Assembly: GCA_046733355.1 (NCBI GenBank)
Contig: JBKPOZ010000098.1
Span: 14,338 to 78,337 of the forward strand
Length of the DNA stretch: 64,000 nucleotides
Source: VAZQ01 sp046733355
Lineage (GTDB): Bacteria > Pseudomonadota > Alphaproteobacteria > Rhizobiales > Xanthobacteraceae
Direction of reading: 5' to 3'
Both the position numbers and the translations under genes were made by a program. Below the pieces are notes generated by a model. The model searched no databases. It was not told the origin of the DNA and worked only from the letters and a program-made list of their open reading frames with translations. Below are positions 15,310 to 24,325 of the stretch, in pieces (positions within the stretch are counted from its first letter, which is position 1; the number at the start of each line of letters is the position of its first letter).

Positions 15310-16950
15310 CTAGTGTCGAAACAGCTGGCGAATGCGCGTCCAGTTGTCTGCGGGAGGCTCTTCGCTGCCGTTTCGTCCTCGCCCGTTGAACGAGTCCGCC
15401 TCGGGGCCCGGATCGTCAGGAGCGTGCACCAGCGGAATGACAGCAGGTGCGACCGGGATGGGCGCGAGTGTGCGCCCGCGTGGTGGCCGCTCCACGTCTG
15501 CTGCTTGCTCGCCAGGTTGGTGCGCTTCCGAGGACGCGGTCCGCTGCTCCGCGGCACGCGCTGGCCCATCCCCTTCGCGCGGCTGCAAGGCAGAGGCCAT
15601 CTCCGGCGGCACCGGCTCAGCCCGCGCACTCGATTCTTCGGCTTCGATCAGCACGCCTGACGGCTCGTCGCCGGCGAGAGGATCTTTCCATTCGAAGGCA
15701 TCGAGATGTCCGGTGATCGGCGAGGCGGGCAGCCATCGCTCGGATACAAAACCGTCCGCCGTCCATGCCGGATCGCGGCGCGCGCGCAGCGCGCGCACCA
15801 TCCAGGCGCGCGCCCGGCCCTCGTCCCCGTGCTGCTTGCGCTCGAGCTCCGCCATCAGCGCAGCGACGCGTTTCGTCGGCGTCGATGCAAGCGGCTCCAG
15901 CACCTCGCGCGCGACGGCAAATTCCTGCGCGTCCAGCGCCGCCCGCGCCACCGCAAGCGCCGCCTCGATATTGCCGGCCGGCACTTGCGCTGCGAGCGAT
16001 TGGATGCGGGCGAGCCGCTCGCGGGCGGAATCGCCCGAGCGCAGATGCGCATAGACATCGGCGAGATCAGGGTGCGGATTGGCACGCCACGCGTTCTCGA
16101 TTATGCGCGCTGACTTGCGCAGTTCGCCGGCCTCGGAGAGGAAACGGCCCGAGAGCGCTGCCGCCGGCACCAATGTGGGCGCCAGCTTGACAGCTTCCAG
16201 TGCCAAAGCCTTGGCGCGATCGCGATCGCTCTCTTCCGCTGCGAGCGCCTGTGCGGTGAGCAGCACGGCGCGACGCCGGCGATGCATGGCCTTGTCGATG
16301 AGACCGCTGCTCAGGTTGCGATCGAGCCGTTCCAGGGCACCGCTCCAGTCGCCTGCTACGCAGCGGAATTCCAGCACCGCCTGCCCCGCCCATGGCGGCG
16401 TGGCGGCTTCTCTCGCCGCCTCCTCCGCGTAGAGGAGCGCAGCCGCCGGATCATTGCGCCGCCGCGCCTCGATGAAGAGCCCGTGCAATCCGAGAAGGCG
16501 CGTGTCGTCGCGCCCTGCCATGCGCTGGAAACTGTGCGTTGCAGTTTCACGCTCGCCGCCAAGCTGGGCGGTTTGCGCCTGCAACAGCAAGGTCAGCGGC
16601 TCACCCGGAGCGATGCGGCCTGCCTCGGCGCTGAACCTTCGCGCAGCGGCAAGGTCCCCGGAGCCCACCGCAACCAGTCCCTGGGAGACGGCAAGATAAC
16701 CGCGCATGCCGCGCCGCGTGCGCAGCTGGTTGGCAATGGCGCGCGGCAGGTTTGTGATGGCCCGCAGCGTCGACCATAGCAGCGTGCTCAGCACGGCAAT
16801 GGCAGCGACCGCAAGCACCAGCACCATCACCGACGTTTCCACCCGGCGCCCGAGCCAGGTGATCACCACATCGCCCGGCCGGTCTGCGAGCCAGACGGCG
16901 CCGAAAGCAAACGCGGCAATGACGAGAACGAAAAGGACGACGCGAATCAC
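15310..16950 (-). CDS. hemY: HemY-type membrane TPR protein
   Basis: The N-terminal HemY_N region has two membrane segments, roughly residues 1-22 (IRVVLFVLVIAAFAFGAVW) and 40-62 (SVMVLVLAVAAIAVLSTLLW), separated by the conserved DRPGDVVITWLG. TPR-like helical pairs follow to about residue 440, then a proline- and charge-rich tail of about 100 residues. The preferred start is GTG, whose bases overlap the mitofilin stop as GTGA. The longer ATG start adds 28 residues that would lie inside the mitofilin gene. In proteobacteria HemY accompanies late haem synthesis genes; the enzymatic role is unclear and this is not the protoporphyrinogen oxidase of Bacillus. Length is 546 residues. Confidence 0.85.
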   Translation of the reverse strand: MIRVVLFVLVIAAFAFGAVWLADRPGDVVITWLGRRVETSVMVLVLAVAAIAVLSTLLWSTLRAITNLPRAIANQLRTRRGMRGYLAVSQGLVAVGSGDLAAARRFSAEAGRIAPGEPLTLLLQAQTAQLGGERETATHSFQRMAGRDDTRLLGLHGLFIEARRRNDPAAALLYAEEAAREAATPPWAGQAVLEFRCVAGDWSGALERLDRNLSSGLIDKAMHRRRRAVLLTAQALAAEESDRDRAKALALEAVKLAPTLVPAAALSGRFLSEAGELRKSARIIENAWRANPHPDLADVYAHLRSGDSARERLARIQSLAAQVPAGNIEAALAVARAALDAQEFAVAREVLEPLASTPTKRVAALMAELERKQHGDEGRARAWMVRALRARRDPAWTADGFVSERWLPASPITGHLDAFEWKDPLAGDEPSGVLIEAEESSARAEPVPPEMASALQPREGDGPARAAEQRTASSEAHQPGEQAADVERPPRGRTLAPIPVAPAVIPLVHAPDDPGPEADSFNGRGRNGSEEPPADNWTRIRQLFRH

Positions 16951-18125
16951 CGGCTCAGACCCGCCAATGCTTCGGCGCTCATTGCACGCGCGGCTGCAAG
17001 CGCCGCCTCGCGCGCCTGCGCTTTCTTTATCCATGCCTCGGCCGGCGCGCGGACTTCCGGCGGTAATTTTCCAAGCTCAGCGAGCGCGGGCGGGATATCG
17101 CGGTGCTCGGCAGCGGCGGCAATGCGCGTCAGCACCGCCGCCACATCATTGCCGGGCGTCTCCTCGACGCGGTGTATGCGCACAAGGCGCTCGGCATTCG
17201 CCTGCAATTTTTGCAGAAAGCTTCCCTCGGCCGGCGCCGTCCCGCTGGCGGCGAGCAGAGTGGGCATGAGCGCGGAGAGCTCGCGGGAAAGCGCGAGCGC
17301 GCTCGGCACCCCAGTTGCCGCGAAAGGCTCGAGCGCAGTCAGATGCGCCGAAGCTGCGCCGAGCGCGCGCATCGCGGAAAGCTCGCTCGCGAAGGCATCG
17401 CCCCGCTCTATGGCGCTGGTGAGAGCCGTGCTCGCACTGAGCAAGCGTGCCTGACGATCGACGTTTTGCGCAGCAGTGCGCTTTGCGAGCTCCTGCTCCA
17501 TTTTACTGATGCGTTGTGTCAGAGCATCGAGCGCAGCGGCCGCCGCATTGGCACGCTCGCTACCCTCACGCGCGAATGTCAGCGCCTCATCTGTTCGGCG
17601 CTGCGCAATTCCGACGCTCTCGGCGAGCGCCTTCAGATTGCCTTCGAGCGTCGAAATCCGGTTTACCAACCCGGAATTGTCCGAAGCGCCTTGTCGGGAC
17701 GCGATGGCGCTCTCCAGCGTCGCAATCCGGCTTGCCAGCTCGTCGATGCGCTTCGCGTCCGGCCCCGCAGCCTGCGCGCGCGCAAGAACCTCGCGCAGCT
17801 GCTGCTCGAGGGCGGACACGCGCGAGGCGAGTGCGCTACCGCTATCGGGTGGTGCGATCAGCATGCTGGCGAGTGCGTACACCAAGGCGCCGACCAATCC
17901 TCCCGTGAGCCCGGCACCAACGAAGGGAAGAATTGGACGTCGGACCGGAGCGGGTGCGGCAGCTTCTGGTGCGGCACCCTCCCCCGGGTTGGCGGCTTCC
18001 GAAGCCTGCGGCTCACTGTGTCGCTCGCGCTCCACTTCGCTCGCAGTCAAATCGATGGTCGACGCCCGTCGGGGCGTTTGCCCCGGCGGCGTCTCGGCGG
18101 AGGGATGACCCTCATCACTGCTCAA
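16947..18125 (-). CDS. Alphaproteobacterial mitofilin (Mic60-like) membrane protein
   Basis: The cytoplasmic N-terminus is Pro/Glu/Ala-rich with the family marker STIDLTASEVE near residues 22-31. A single Gly/Ala-rich membrane segment spans about 65-90 (LPFVGAGLTGGLVGALVYAL). Long coiled coil follows in the periplasm (about 95-230), then the compact C-terminal mitofilin domain. Mic60 homologues of alphaproteobacteria shape intracytoplasmic membranes and sit beside hemY, as here. The start is TTG: GAGGAG six bases upstream is a strong ribosome site and no in-frame ATG occurs early. The start lies inside the 3' end of hpf, and hemD, which normally precedes this gene, is absent. Length is 392 residues. 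Confidence 0.85.
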   Translation of the reverse strand: MSSDEGHPSAETPPGQTPRRASTIDLTASEVERERHSEPQASEAANPGEGAAPEAAAPAPVRRPILPFVGAGLTGGLVGALVYALASMLIAPPDSGSALASRVSALEQQLREVLARAQAAGPDAKRIDELASRIATLESAIASRQGASDNSGLVNRISTLEGNLKALAESVGIAQRRTDEALTFAREGSERANAAAAALDALTQRISKMEQELAKRTAAQNVDRQARLLSASTALTSAIERGDAFASELSAMRALGAASAHLTALEPFAATGVPSALALSRELSALMPTLLAASGTAPAEGSFLQKLQANAERLVRIHRVEETPGNDVAAVLTRIAAAAEHRDIPPALAELGKLPPEVRAPAEAWIKKAQAREAALAAARAMSAEALAGLSR

Positions 18126-18453
18126 GGCGTTCTCCTCGTGAATTTCCGCGCTGCATGGGACGGTCCTTCAACCGCCGTTTGTACCGGCGCAGACGCTTTT
18201 CGAGTTTCACTGTCGCCTGGTCGGCACTCGCGTAGGCATCGGCTGCAAATCCGTCCGCTTCCAGCACCACACCGGAATCCAGATGGATGACACATTCGGT
18301 GCGAAAGCCGAAGGCCTCTTTTTCTACCGTCACGTGGCCCGAGCACCTGCCATCGAAGTATTTTGCCGCAGCTTCGGCAAGCCGCGCATCGATGCGCGAG
18401 CGCAAAGCTTCGCCCACGTCCATGTTCTTGCCCGATACGCGGAACTGGATCAT
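18115..18453 (-). CDS. hpf: Ribosome hibernation promoting factor, lacking the C-terminal domain
   Basis: The S30AE/HPF fold is complete: IQFRVSGKNMDVGEALRSRI, KYFDGRCSGHVTVEKE, AFGFRTECVIHLDSG, then AYASADQATVKLEKRLRRYKRRLKD to about residue 97. Long-form HPF of Hyphomicrobiales continues for another 80-100 residues with a dimerisation domain. Here the frame runs through the ribosome site and start of the mitofilin gene and stops after 112 residues. The start overlaps the rpoN stop (ATGA), the usual rpoN-hpf arrangement; the usual downstream ptsN is missing. The product could act like the 95-residue short HPF of E. coli, but the abrupt end suggests a deletion or rearrangement. Confidence 0.85.
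   Translation of the reverse strand: MIQFRVSGKNMDVGEALRSRIDARLAEAAAKYFDGRCSGHVTVEKEAFGFRTECVIHLDSGVVLEADGFAADAYASADQATVKLEKRLRRYKRRLKDRPMQRGNSRGERLEQ
18132..18137 (-). promoter_or_regulatory. Ribosome binding site deciding the TTG start of mitofilin
   Basis: GAGGAG with a six-base spacer to TTG at 18125. The site itself is translated as part of the last codons of the shortened hpf gene. Confidence 0.7.
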
Positions 18454-19958
18454 CAGGATCGGCTGGGTGCGGCTCGCTTCTGCCGCCGTCGTTGCACCGA
18501 GGAAGGGATGCGCATGGCTTCCCGGTATTTTGCGACGGTTCGCCGGGCGATGTCGATCCCTGCCTTTCGGAGTTGCTCGACGATGCTGTCGTCCGACAGC
18601 ACGTGATCGCCCGCCTCTGTGGCGATCAGCTCGCGAATCTGGTGGCGTACCGCTTCCGCCGAGTGCGCCTCACCTCCGTTTGCCGCTGGAATGGCCGCCG
18701 AGAAGAAGTATTTCAGCTCGAAAGTCCCACGATTGGTGGCCAGGTACTTGTTTGCGGTGACGCGCGAGACCGTCGACTCGTGCATGCCGATTGCCTCCGC
18801 GACGGTCTTGAGATTGAGCGGACGCAGATATCGAACGCCACCGGTGAAAAAGCCGTCCTGCTGACGTACAATCTCTGTCGCTACTTTCAGGATCGTTTTG
18901 GCACGTTGATCGAGCGCCCGCACCAGCCAGGTGGCATTCTGCAGGCACTCGGCCAAATAGGCGCGCTCGCGTTCGTTACGCGCGGTTCGCGTAACCTTCG
19001 CATGATAGCTCTGGTCGATGAGCACCTTGGGGAGCGTGTCGGAGTTGAGCTCCACGGTGAAACCGCCGTCCGCGTCAGGTCGCACGAAAATATCCGGGAC
19101 CACCGATTGCACCAGGACGGAACCGAAAGCCAGACCTGGTTTCGGATTCAGCTGCCGGACCTCTGCGATCATGTCGGCCAGATCGTCCTGGTCCACGCCG
19201 CAGATTTTTCGCAGCGCAGCCAGGTCGCGCCGGGCGAGCACATCCAGATTGGCGATCAGCGCCTGCATTGCGGGATCGAAGCGCTCGCGCTCCTTGAGCT
19301 GAATGGCAAGGCATTCGGCAAGACCGCGCGCGCAGACGCCCGGCGGATCGAAGCCTTGCAGGATTGCAAGAACGCGTTCCACCTCGGCCAGCGACGCACC
19401 AAGCTTCTCGGCTACACCGGACAGATCGGCCGGCAAATAGCCGTTTTCGTCAACGAGGCCGATCAGGTATTGGCCGATCAGCTTGCGCGCCGGATCGCAC
19501 ACGGCCAGCGCCAGCTGAGCGGCAAGATGTTCGCTCAGCGAAGGTTCTGATGCGACGAAACGTTCGAGGTTGTAATCGCTGCGGCTGGTCGAACCGTTTG
19601 CGGTCCATTCCGAATGACGCGGACCGGCATGGCCGTTCGGCCGTAAGCCCGCGGGAGTGGCCTCTGCGGAGGGGGGCTCATCAGGATACAAGACCGTGCG
19701 TTCTCGTTCCCGCGGCCACACGGCAGTGTCCTGCGCATTGGACATGGCGTCGTACGACTGTGCCGCACCTGCATTTCGAAGGCTCGCTTCTTCCTCCTCT
19801 CCGCCGCGTTCAAGGAGCGGGTTGCGCTCGAGCTCTTGCTCGACATAGCGCGCGAGATCGACATTTGAGAGTTGCAGCAGCTTGATGGCCTGCATCAGCT
19901 GCGGCGTCATGACAAGTGCGTGGCTTTGCCGAAGTTGCAGTCTTTGGCTCAGCGCCAT
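18453..19958 (-). CDS. rpoN: RNA polymerase sigma-54 factor
   Basis: The N-terminal glutamine-rich activator region is LSQRLQLRQSHALVMTPQL and LLQLSNVDLARYVEQEL. An acidic, variable linker spans about 50-115. The core-binding and DNA-binding domains follow, ending in IGMHESTVSRVTANKYLATN (helix-turn-helix) and the RpoN box ARRTVAKYRE at 471-480. It directs transcription of nitrogen, carbon and motility genes from -24/-12 promoters with enhancer-binding proteins. Length is 501 residues. It is followed by hpf with an ATGA overlap. Upstream lies pheT rather than lptB, which is the usual neighbour in this order. No clear ribosome site precedes the ATG. Confidence 0.95.
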   Translation of the reverse strand: MALSQRLQLRQSHALVMTPQLMQAIKLLQLSNVDLARYVEQELERNPLLERGGEEEEASLRNAGAAQSYDAMSNAQDTAVWPRERERTVLYPDEPPSAEATPAGLRPNGHAGPRHSEWTANGSTSRSDYNLERFVASEPSLSEHLAAQLALAVCDPARKLIGQYLIGLVDENGYLPADLSGVAEKLGASLAEVERVLAILQGFDPPGVCARGLAECLAIQLKERERFDPAMQALIANLDVLARRDLAALRKICGVDQDDLADMIAEVRQLNPKPGLAFGSVLVQSVVPDIFVRPDADGGFTVELNSDTLPKVLIDQSYHAKVTRTARNERERAYLAECLQNATWLVRALDQRAKTILKVATEIVRQQDGFFTGGVRYLRPLNLKTVAEAIGMHESTVSRVTANKYLATNRGTFELKYFFSAAIPAANGGEAHSAEAVRHQIRELIATEAGDHVLSDDSIVEQLRKAGIDIARRTVAKYREAMRIPSSVQRRRQKRAAPSRS

Positions 19959-20124
19959 GCGAAAACGCGGTCCAGCGGTGCGCGCCCCCGCAGCGCTTAG
20001 AAGCCGCGGCCGGCGAAGTGGTCCAATTCTTGCTTATCTGGTTCTCGGACGCCTGTACACCCGGTGTGGCACCCGTCGTTAATGCTGGGGACAAGCGCTG
20101 CAGAAGAAGTCCTCCTGAGTCACA

Positions 20125-22542
20125 CTAGGATCGCAGCGCCGCGCCGGTGCGTTTGCTCACTTCGGCAACGATCTTGTTCGCGACTGCTTCGATCTCCTGA
20201 TCGGTCAGGGTCCTTTCCCGCGGCTGCAGCATCACAGAGATGGCAATCGACTTCTTGCCCGGCTCGATGCCGCGGCCTTCATAGAGATCGAATACACTCA
20301 CGTCGGTGATCAGCTTGCGATCGGCATTTTGCGCCGCGCGCACGACATCGGCCGCGCGTACCGAACGATCGACCATAAAAGCAAAATCGCGCTCGACCGG
20401 TTGGAATGGCGAAAGCTCCAGCACGGGCCGTGTGCGCGTGGCCTTCGATCTCGGTTCGGGAATGCGGTCGAGAATCACTTCAAATGCGGCCAGGGGGCCG
20501 GTCACGTCGAGCAGCTCGAGCGCTTGCGGATGCAGCTCGCCGAAAAACCCGAGCACATTCTGCGTACCCATCCGTATCGTGCCGCTGCGTCCCGGGTGGA
20601 ACCAGGCGGGAGCGCCCGCAACAATTTGCAGCGCGGCAGTCGCCGCTCCGGCAGCCGCAAGCGCCGCCAGCGCATCGGCTTTGACGTCGAACGCATTGAC
20701 CTCGGCAATGGGTGCCGACCAATGGCGTCCGCTGCCTTGCGGTTTTGCCCAGCGGCGGCGCACTCCGGCGGCGCTCGTGAGCTGATCCTCCGCAGCTTCG
20801 CCGGTGAAAATCTGTCCCACTTCGAACAGCGCGATATCCGGAAAACCGCGATCGCTGTTCCGCTGCGCAGCGAGCGCCAGCCCCGGAATGAGGCTCGGCC
20901 GCATCTCCGAAAGCTCGGCCGAGATCGGGTTGGCGAGCGCGAGCTCGGCCTTGCCGCCGAAAAAGCGCGCCGGCCGCGGCGCGATGAACGACCAGCTGAC
21001 CGCCTCAACCATGCCGCGCGCGGCTAGCGCGCGAATGACTTTGCGTCGCCGTCGCTGAATGGACGTGAGCACGGGTTGGTGCGGCGCCTCGCCCCGATCA
21101 AACGGCACCGATGGAATGCGATCAACGCCAATCATCCGCACGATCTCTTCGACGAGATCGGCTTTGCCTTCCACATCTGTACGCCAGGATGGCACGGTGA
21201 CTCGCAGGCTGGCTTTCGATTGCGTTGTTTCAAAGCCGAGGCGATCAAGCACGCGCGCCATTTCGGAGAGGGGAAGTTCGAGACCGGTCAGGCGGGCAAC
21301 CTCGCTGCCAGGAAAATCGATACTGCTGCGACCAACATCGGTTTTGCCGGCCATCACCACATGCGACGGAGCCCCTCCGCATAGCTCAAGCACCATCGTG
21401 GTCGCGAGCTCGAGCCCCGGCTGCATGAAGACGGGATCGACCCCCCGCTCGAACCGATACCGCGCGTCCGAGGTTACACCGAGCTTGCGTCCGGTCTGCG
21501 CGATGTTGGGCGCATCCCACAGCGCCGACTCAATCAGCACGTCCGTGGTCGCATCCGTGCAGCCGGTCTCCTCCCCGCCCATGATGCCCGAAAGCGATTC
21601 CACGCCTCGCTCGTCGGCAATGACGCACATCGACTCATCGAGCCCGTAGCGCTTGCCGTCGAGTGCAAGCAGACTCTCGCCGGCGCGCGCGCGGCGAACG
21701 GTTAGGTTGCCGTGCACCTTGGCGGCATCAAATACGTGCAGCGGACGGCCGCGGTCATAAGTGATGAAATTGGTGATATCGACCAGCGCGTTGATGGGAC
21801 GCAAGCCGATGGCGCACAGCCGCCGCTGCAGCCATGCCGGCGAAGGACCGTTCTTGACGCCCCGCACCATGCGCAGCGAGAAGGCAGGGCACAACGATGG
21901 CCAAGCACCAAACTCGAGCTTCACCTGCACCGGACAGGGGAAGCTCCCCGCCGCCGGAGTCGGCGGCCGATCGATGAACTTGCCCAACTCGGCTGCGGCA
22001 AGATCCCGGGCGATCCCGTTCACGCCCGTGCAGTCGCCTCGATTAGGCGTGAGATTGATCTCGATTAGGGCATCGTCGAGGCCCGCCCAAGCGGCGTAGC
22101 TCCTGCCCACCGGCGCATCGGCCGGCAACTCGATAATGCCTTGGTGATCGTCAGAAATTTGCAGTTCGTATTCGGAGACGAGCATGCCGCGGCTTTCAAC
22201 GCCGCGAATCTTGCCCACCCCCAGCGTGATGTTCTTGCCCGGAATGTAGGCGCCGGGCGCTACAAACACACCTTTCATGCCGGCGCGTGCATTGGGCGCG
22301 CCGCACACGACCTGAACCGGATCGCCGCTGCCCGTATCCACCATGCACACGCGTAGGCGATCGGCATTGGGGTGCTGCTCCGCCGAAATCACGCGCGCAA
22401 TGGAAAACGGCGCAAGCAGATGAGCTCGGTCCTCGACCCGCTCAACCTCGAGGCCGATCATTGTGAGCTTGTCGACGATGGCCGCGAGCGAAGCGTCGGC
22501 CTCGAGATGCTCCTTGAGCCAGGCGAGCGTGAACTTCATCAT
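20125..22542 (-). CDS. pheT: Phenylalanyl-tRNA synthetase beta subunit
   Basis: 805 residues with the full beta-subunit architecture. An N-terminal EMAP/OB tRNA-binding domain (PFSIARVISAEQHPNADRL, CGAPNARAGMKGVFVAPGA) is followed by B3/B4 editing domains (NLTPNRGDCTGVNGIARDLA) and B5 (TGLELPLSEMARVLDRLGFE). The catalytic-like core and the C-terminal anticodon-binding FDX-ACB domain (FQPVERDFAFMVDRSV to ERTLTDQEIEAVANKIV) complete it. It forms the alpha2-beta2 enzyme with PheS. A second Met one codon later is an alternative start. It is separated from pheS by a 100-base palindromic repeat, which is unusual for these normally adjacent genes. Confidence 0.97.
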   Translation of the reverse strand: MMKFTLAWLKEHLEADASLAAIVDKLTMIGLEVERVEDRAHLLAPFSIARVISAEQHPNADRLRVCMVDTGSGDPVQVVCGAPNARAGMKGVFVAPGAYIPGKNITLGVGKIRGVESRGMLVSEYELQISDDHQGIIELPADAPVGRSYAAWAGLDDALIEINLTPNRGDCTGVNGIARDLAAAELGKFIDRPPTPAAGSFPCPVQVKLEFGAWPSLCPAFSLRMVRGVKNGPSPAWLQRRLCAIGLRPINALVDITNFITYDRGRPLHVFDAAKVHGNLTVRRARAGESLLALDGKRYGLDESMCVIADERGVESLSGIMGGEETGCTDATTDVLIESALWDAPNIAQTGRKLGVTSDARYRFERGVDPVFMQPGLELATTMVLELCGGAPSHVVMAGKTDVGRSSIDFPGSEVARLTGLELPLSEMARVLDRLGFETTQSKASLRVTVPSWRTDVEGKADLVEEIVRMIGVDRIPSVPFDRGEAPHQPVLTSIQRRRRKVIRALAARGMVEAVSWSFIAPRPARFFGGKAELALANPISAELSEMRPSLIPGLALAAQRNSDRGFPDIALFEVGQIFTGEAAEDQLTSAAGVRRRWAKPQGSGRHWSAPIAEVNAFDVKADALAALAAAGAATAALQIVAGAPAWFHPGRSGTIRMGTQNVLGFFGELHPQALELLDVTGPLAAFEVILDRIPEPRSKATRTRPVLELSPFQPVERDFAFMVDRSVRAADVVRAAQNADRKLITDVSVFDLYEGRGIEPGKKSIAISVMLQPRERTLTDQEIEAVANKIVAEVSKRTGAALRS

Positions 22543-22557
22543 GGCAGCAGCCGCGCC

Positions 22558-22657
22558 GTCATTCCGGCCGAGGCCGAAGGCCGAGAGCCGGAATCCATAA
22601 GCCCAGGCCTGTGGTTATGGATTCCGGGCCCGCCGCTACGCGGCGCCCCGGAATGAC
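22558..22657. repeat. Nested palindromic repeat between pheS and pheT
   Basis: The outer arms GTCATTCCGG and CCGGAATGAC enclose inner arms CCGGAATCCATAA and TTATGGATTCCGG and a further GCCGCTACGCGGC hairpin. This is a dispersed repeat type common in Bradyrhizobium relatives. In the pheST transcript it would form a long composite hairpin just ahead of the pheT start. Confidence 0.75.
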
Positions 22658-22668
22658 CGCGTCCGTGG

Positions 22669-23751
22669 TCACGGGCTCAGGCCGCCTGCGAGCGTCGGCA
22701 GGTCGAGCGGCTTGAATCCGTAATGGGACAGCCAGCGCACGTCCGATTCGAAGAACGCGCGGAGGTCGGGCATGCCATATTTGAGCATTGCCACCCGGTC
22801 GATTCCCATGCCCCATGCGAAGCCCTGATAGACATCGGGATCAAGCCCGCAATTGCGCAGCACGTTGGGATGCACCATCCCGCAACCGAGAATCTCGAGC
22901 CAATCCTCGCCTTCGCCGAATCGGATCTCGCCCTTCTCGCGCTTGCACTGGATATCGACTTCGAGAGACGGCTCCGTGAAGGGAAAATATGACGGCCGAA
23001 AGCGCATCTTCACCTGGTCCACTTCAAAGAACGCTCGGCAGAACTCGCTCAAAATCCACTTCAGGTGACCGAGATGGGAGCTTCTGTCGATGACGAGACC
23101 TTCCACCTGGTGGAACATGGGCGTGTGGGTCTGATCGCTGTCGCTGCGGTAGGTGCGGCCCGGAATGATTACCCGGATCGGAGGTCGGGCGGCCAGCATG
23201 GTCCTGATCTGCACCGGCGAGGTGTGCGTCCGCAGCAGCAGCCGAGAGCCGTCGGGCTTCGCGCCGAAGTAAAAAGTATCGTGCATGTCGCGGGCCGGGT
23301 GGCTTTCCGCAAAATTGAGCTTGGTGAAATTGTAGTCCTCGCTTTCGATGTCCGGACCTTCGGCCACCGCAAAGCCCATGTCGGAGAATATGGTGACAAT
23401 CTCCTCGGTCACCTGGCTGACTGGATGCACGCGTCCGGCCTCAGCCGCCGTCTCCCGCACTGGCAGCGTGACATCGACCGTGTCGGTAACGAGACGCTCT
23501 GCCAGCGCCGCATTTTTTAATTCGTCCTTGCGCGCGGCGATCGCGGCGCTCACGCGATCCTTGACGCGATTGATGAGCGCGCCTTGTTGCTTGCGCTCCT
23601 CGGGAACCATCGTGCCGAGCGTCTTGAGCAGGGCAGTGATCGAGCCATGCTTGCCCAACGCGGCGATGCGTGTCGCCTCGAGGGCGGCTTCGTCCTTCGC
23701 CGCGGCTACTGCACTTACGAGCTCGGTTTCCAGCGCGGAAAGATCGGTCAC
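22669..23751 (-). CDS. pheS: Phenylalanyl-tRNA synthetase alpha subunit
   Basis: 360 residues. The N-terminal coiled-coil arm spans about 1-90. The class II catalytic domain follows: motif 1 region VHPVSQVTEEIVTIFSDMGF, motif 2 IIPGRTYRSDSDQTHTPMFHQVEG, and motif 3 GFAWGMGIDRVAMLKYGM near the end. The start is GTG, six bases after the rplT stop, so the gene is read as part of the infC-rpmI-rplT-pheS transcript. It charges tRNA-Phe together with PheT. Confidence 0.96.
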   Translation of the reverse strand: MTDLSALETELVSAVAAAKDEAALEATRIAALGKHGSITALLKTLGTMVPEERKQQGALINRVKDRVSAAIAARKDELKNAALAERLVTDTVDVTLPVRETAAEAGRVHPVSQVTEEIVTIFSDMGFAVAEGPDIESEDYNFTKLNFAESHPARDMHDTFYFGAKPDGSRLLLRTHTSPVQIRTMLAARPPIRVIIPGRTYRSDSDQTHTPMFHQVEGLVIDRSSHLGHLKWILSEFCRAFFEVDQVKMRFRPSYFPFTEPSLEVDIQCKREKGEIRFGEGEDWLEILGCGMVHPNVLRNCGLDPDVYQGFAWGMGIDRVAMLKYGMPDLRAFFESDVRWLSHYGFKPLDLPTLAGGLSP

Positions 23752-23757
23752 CGAGTG

Positions 23758-24117
23758 TCAGGCCGCGATGGCGGCTTTCGCTTGCTGCACGACCGCCTCG
23801 AATGCCACCGGCTCGCGGATCGCCAGATCCGACAGCAGCTTGCGATCCATGACAAGGCCCGCTTTCCCAAGCCCGAATATAAATCGGCTATAGGTCAGCC
23901 CGAACGGACGCACCGCCGCATTGAGCCGCTGGATCCAGAGCGCCCGAAACGTGCGTTTTCTCCGCTTGCGATCGCGATAGGCGTACTGATTGGCCTTCTC
24001 CACCGCCTGTTTGGCAACGCGAATGGTGTTCTTGCGCCGCCCATAATAGCCCTTTGCCGCCTTGAGCACCTTCTTGTGCTTCGCGTGAGCGGTGACTCCG
24101 CGCTTGACCCGTGCCAT
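23758..24117 (-). CDS. rplT: 50S ribosomal protein L20
   Basis: 119 residues beginning MARVKRGVTAHAKHKKVLK, with KGYYGRRKNTIRVAKQAVEKA and the RRKRTFRALWIQRLNAAVR block that is diagnostic of L20. An upstream in-frame ATG exists but would overlap rpmI. L20 binds 23S rRNA early in large-subunit assembly and represses its own operon in several bacteria. The start is seven bases after the rpmI stop with only a weak ribosome site, consistent with translational coupling. Confidence 0.97.
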   Translation of the reverse strand: MARVKRGVTAHAKHKKVLKAAKGYYGRRKNTIRVAKQAVEKANQYAYRDRKRRKRTFRALWIQRLNAAVRPFGLTYSRFIFGLGKAGLVMDRKLLSDLAIREPVAFEAVVQQAKAAIAA

Positions 24118-24124
24118 GGCTCGT

Positions 24125-24325
24125 TCACCCGTTCGGAAGAAAGTATTTCTTGACCGTGTCGCCGTCGGTCTTGAACAGAACATTTGTGCCACGCAGCTGA
24201 CGGATCTGCTTGTTGGTACGTTTGATCATGCCGTGACGCTTGCGGGACTGCTGATAAAGCACCTTGCCGCCCGCCGTGATCTTGAATCGCTTCTTGGCGC
24301 CGGACTTGGTCTTGATCTTGGGCAT
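24125..24325 (-). CDS. rpmI: 50S ribosomal protein L35
   Basis: 66 residues, MPKIKTKSGAKKRFKITAGG followed by KVLYQQSRKRHGMIKRTNKQIRQLRG, a complete L35. AGGAG six bases upstream of the ATG supports the start. It lies between infC and rplT as in most bacteria. The 166-base gap to infC has no gene and may hold leader structure for control of the L35/L20 genes; I could not define one. Confidence 0.97.
   Translation of the reverse strand: MPKIKTKSGAKKRFKITAGGKVLYQQSRKRHGMIKRTNKQIRQLRGTNVLFKTDGDTVKKYFLPNG

Noticed and set aside
20040..20075. TGGCAC sequence resembling a sigma-54 -24 element near rpoN
   Set aside because: The -12 GC dinucleotide is not at the required spacing and it points away from rpoN.
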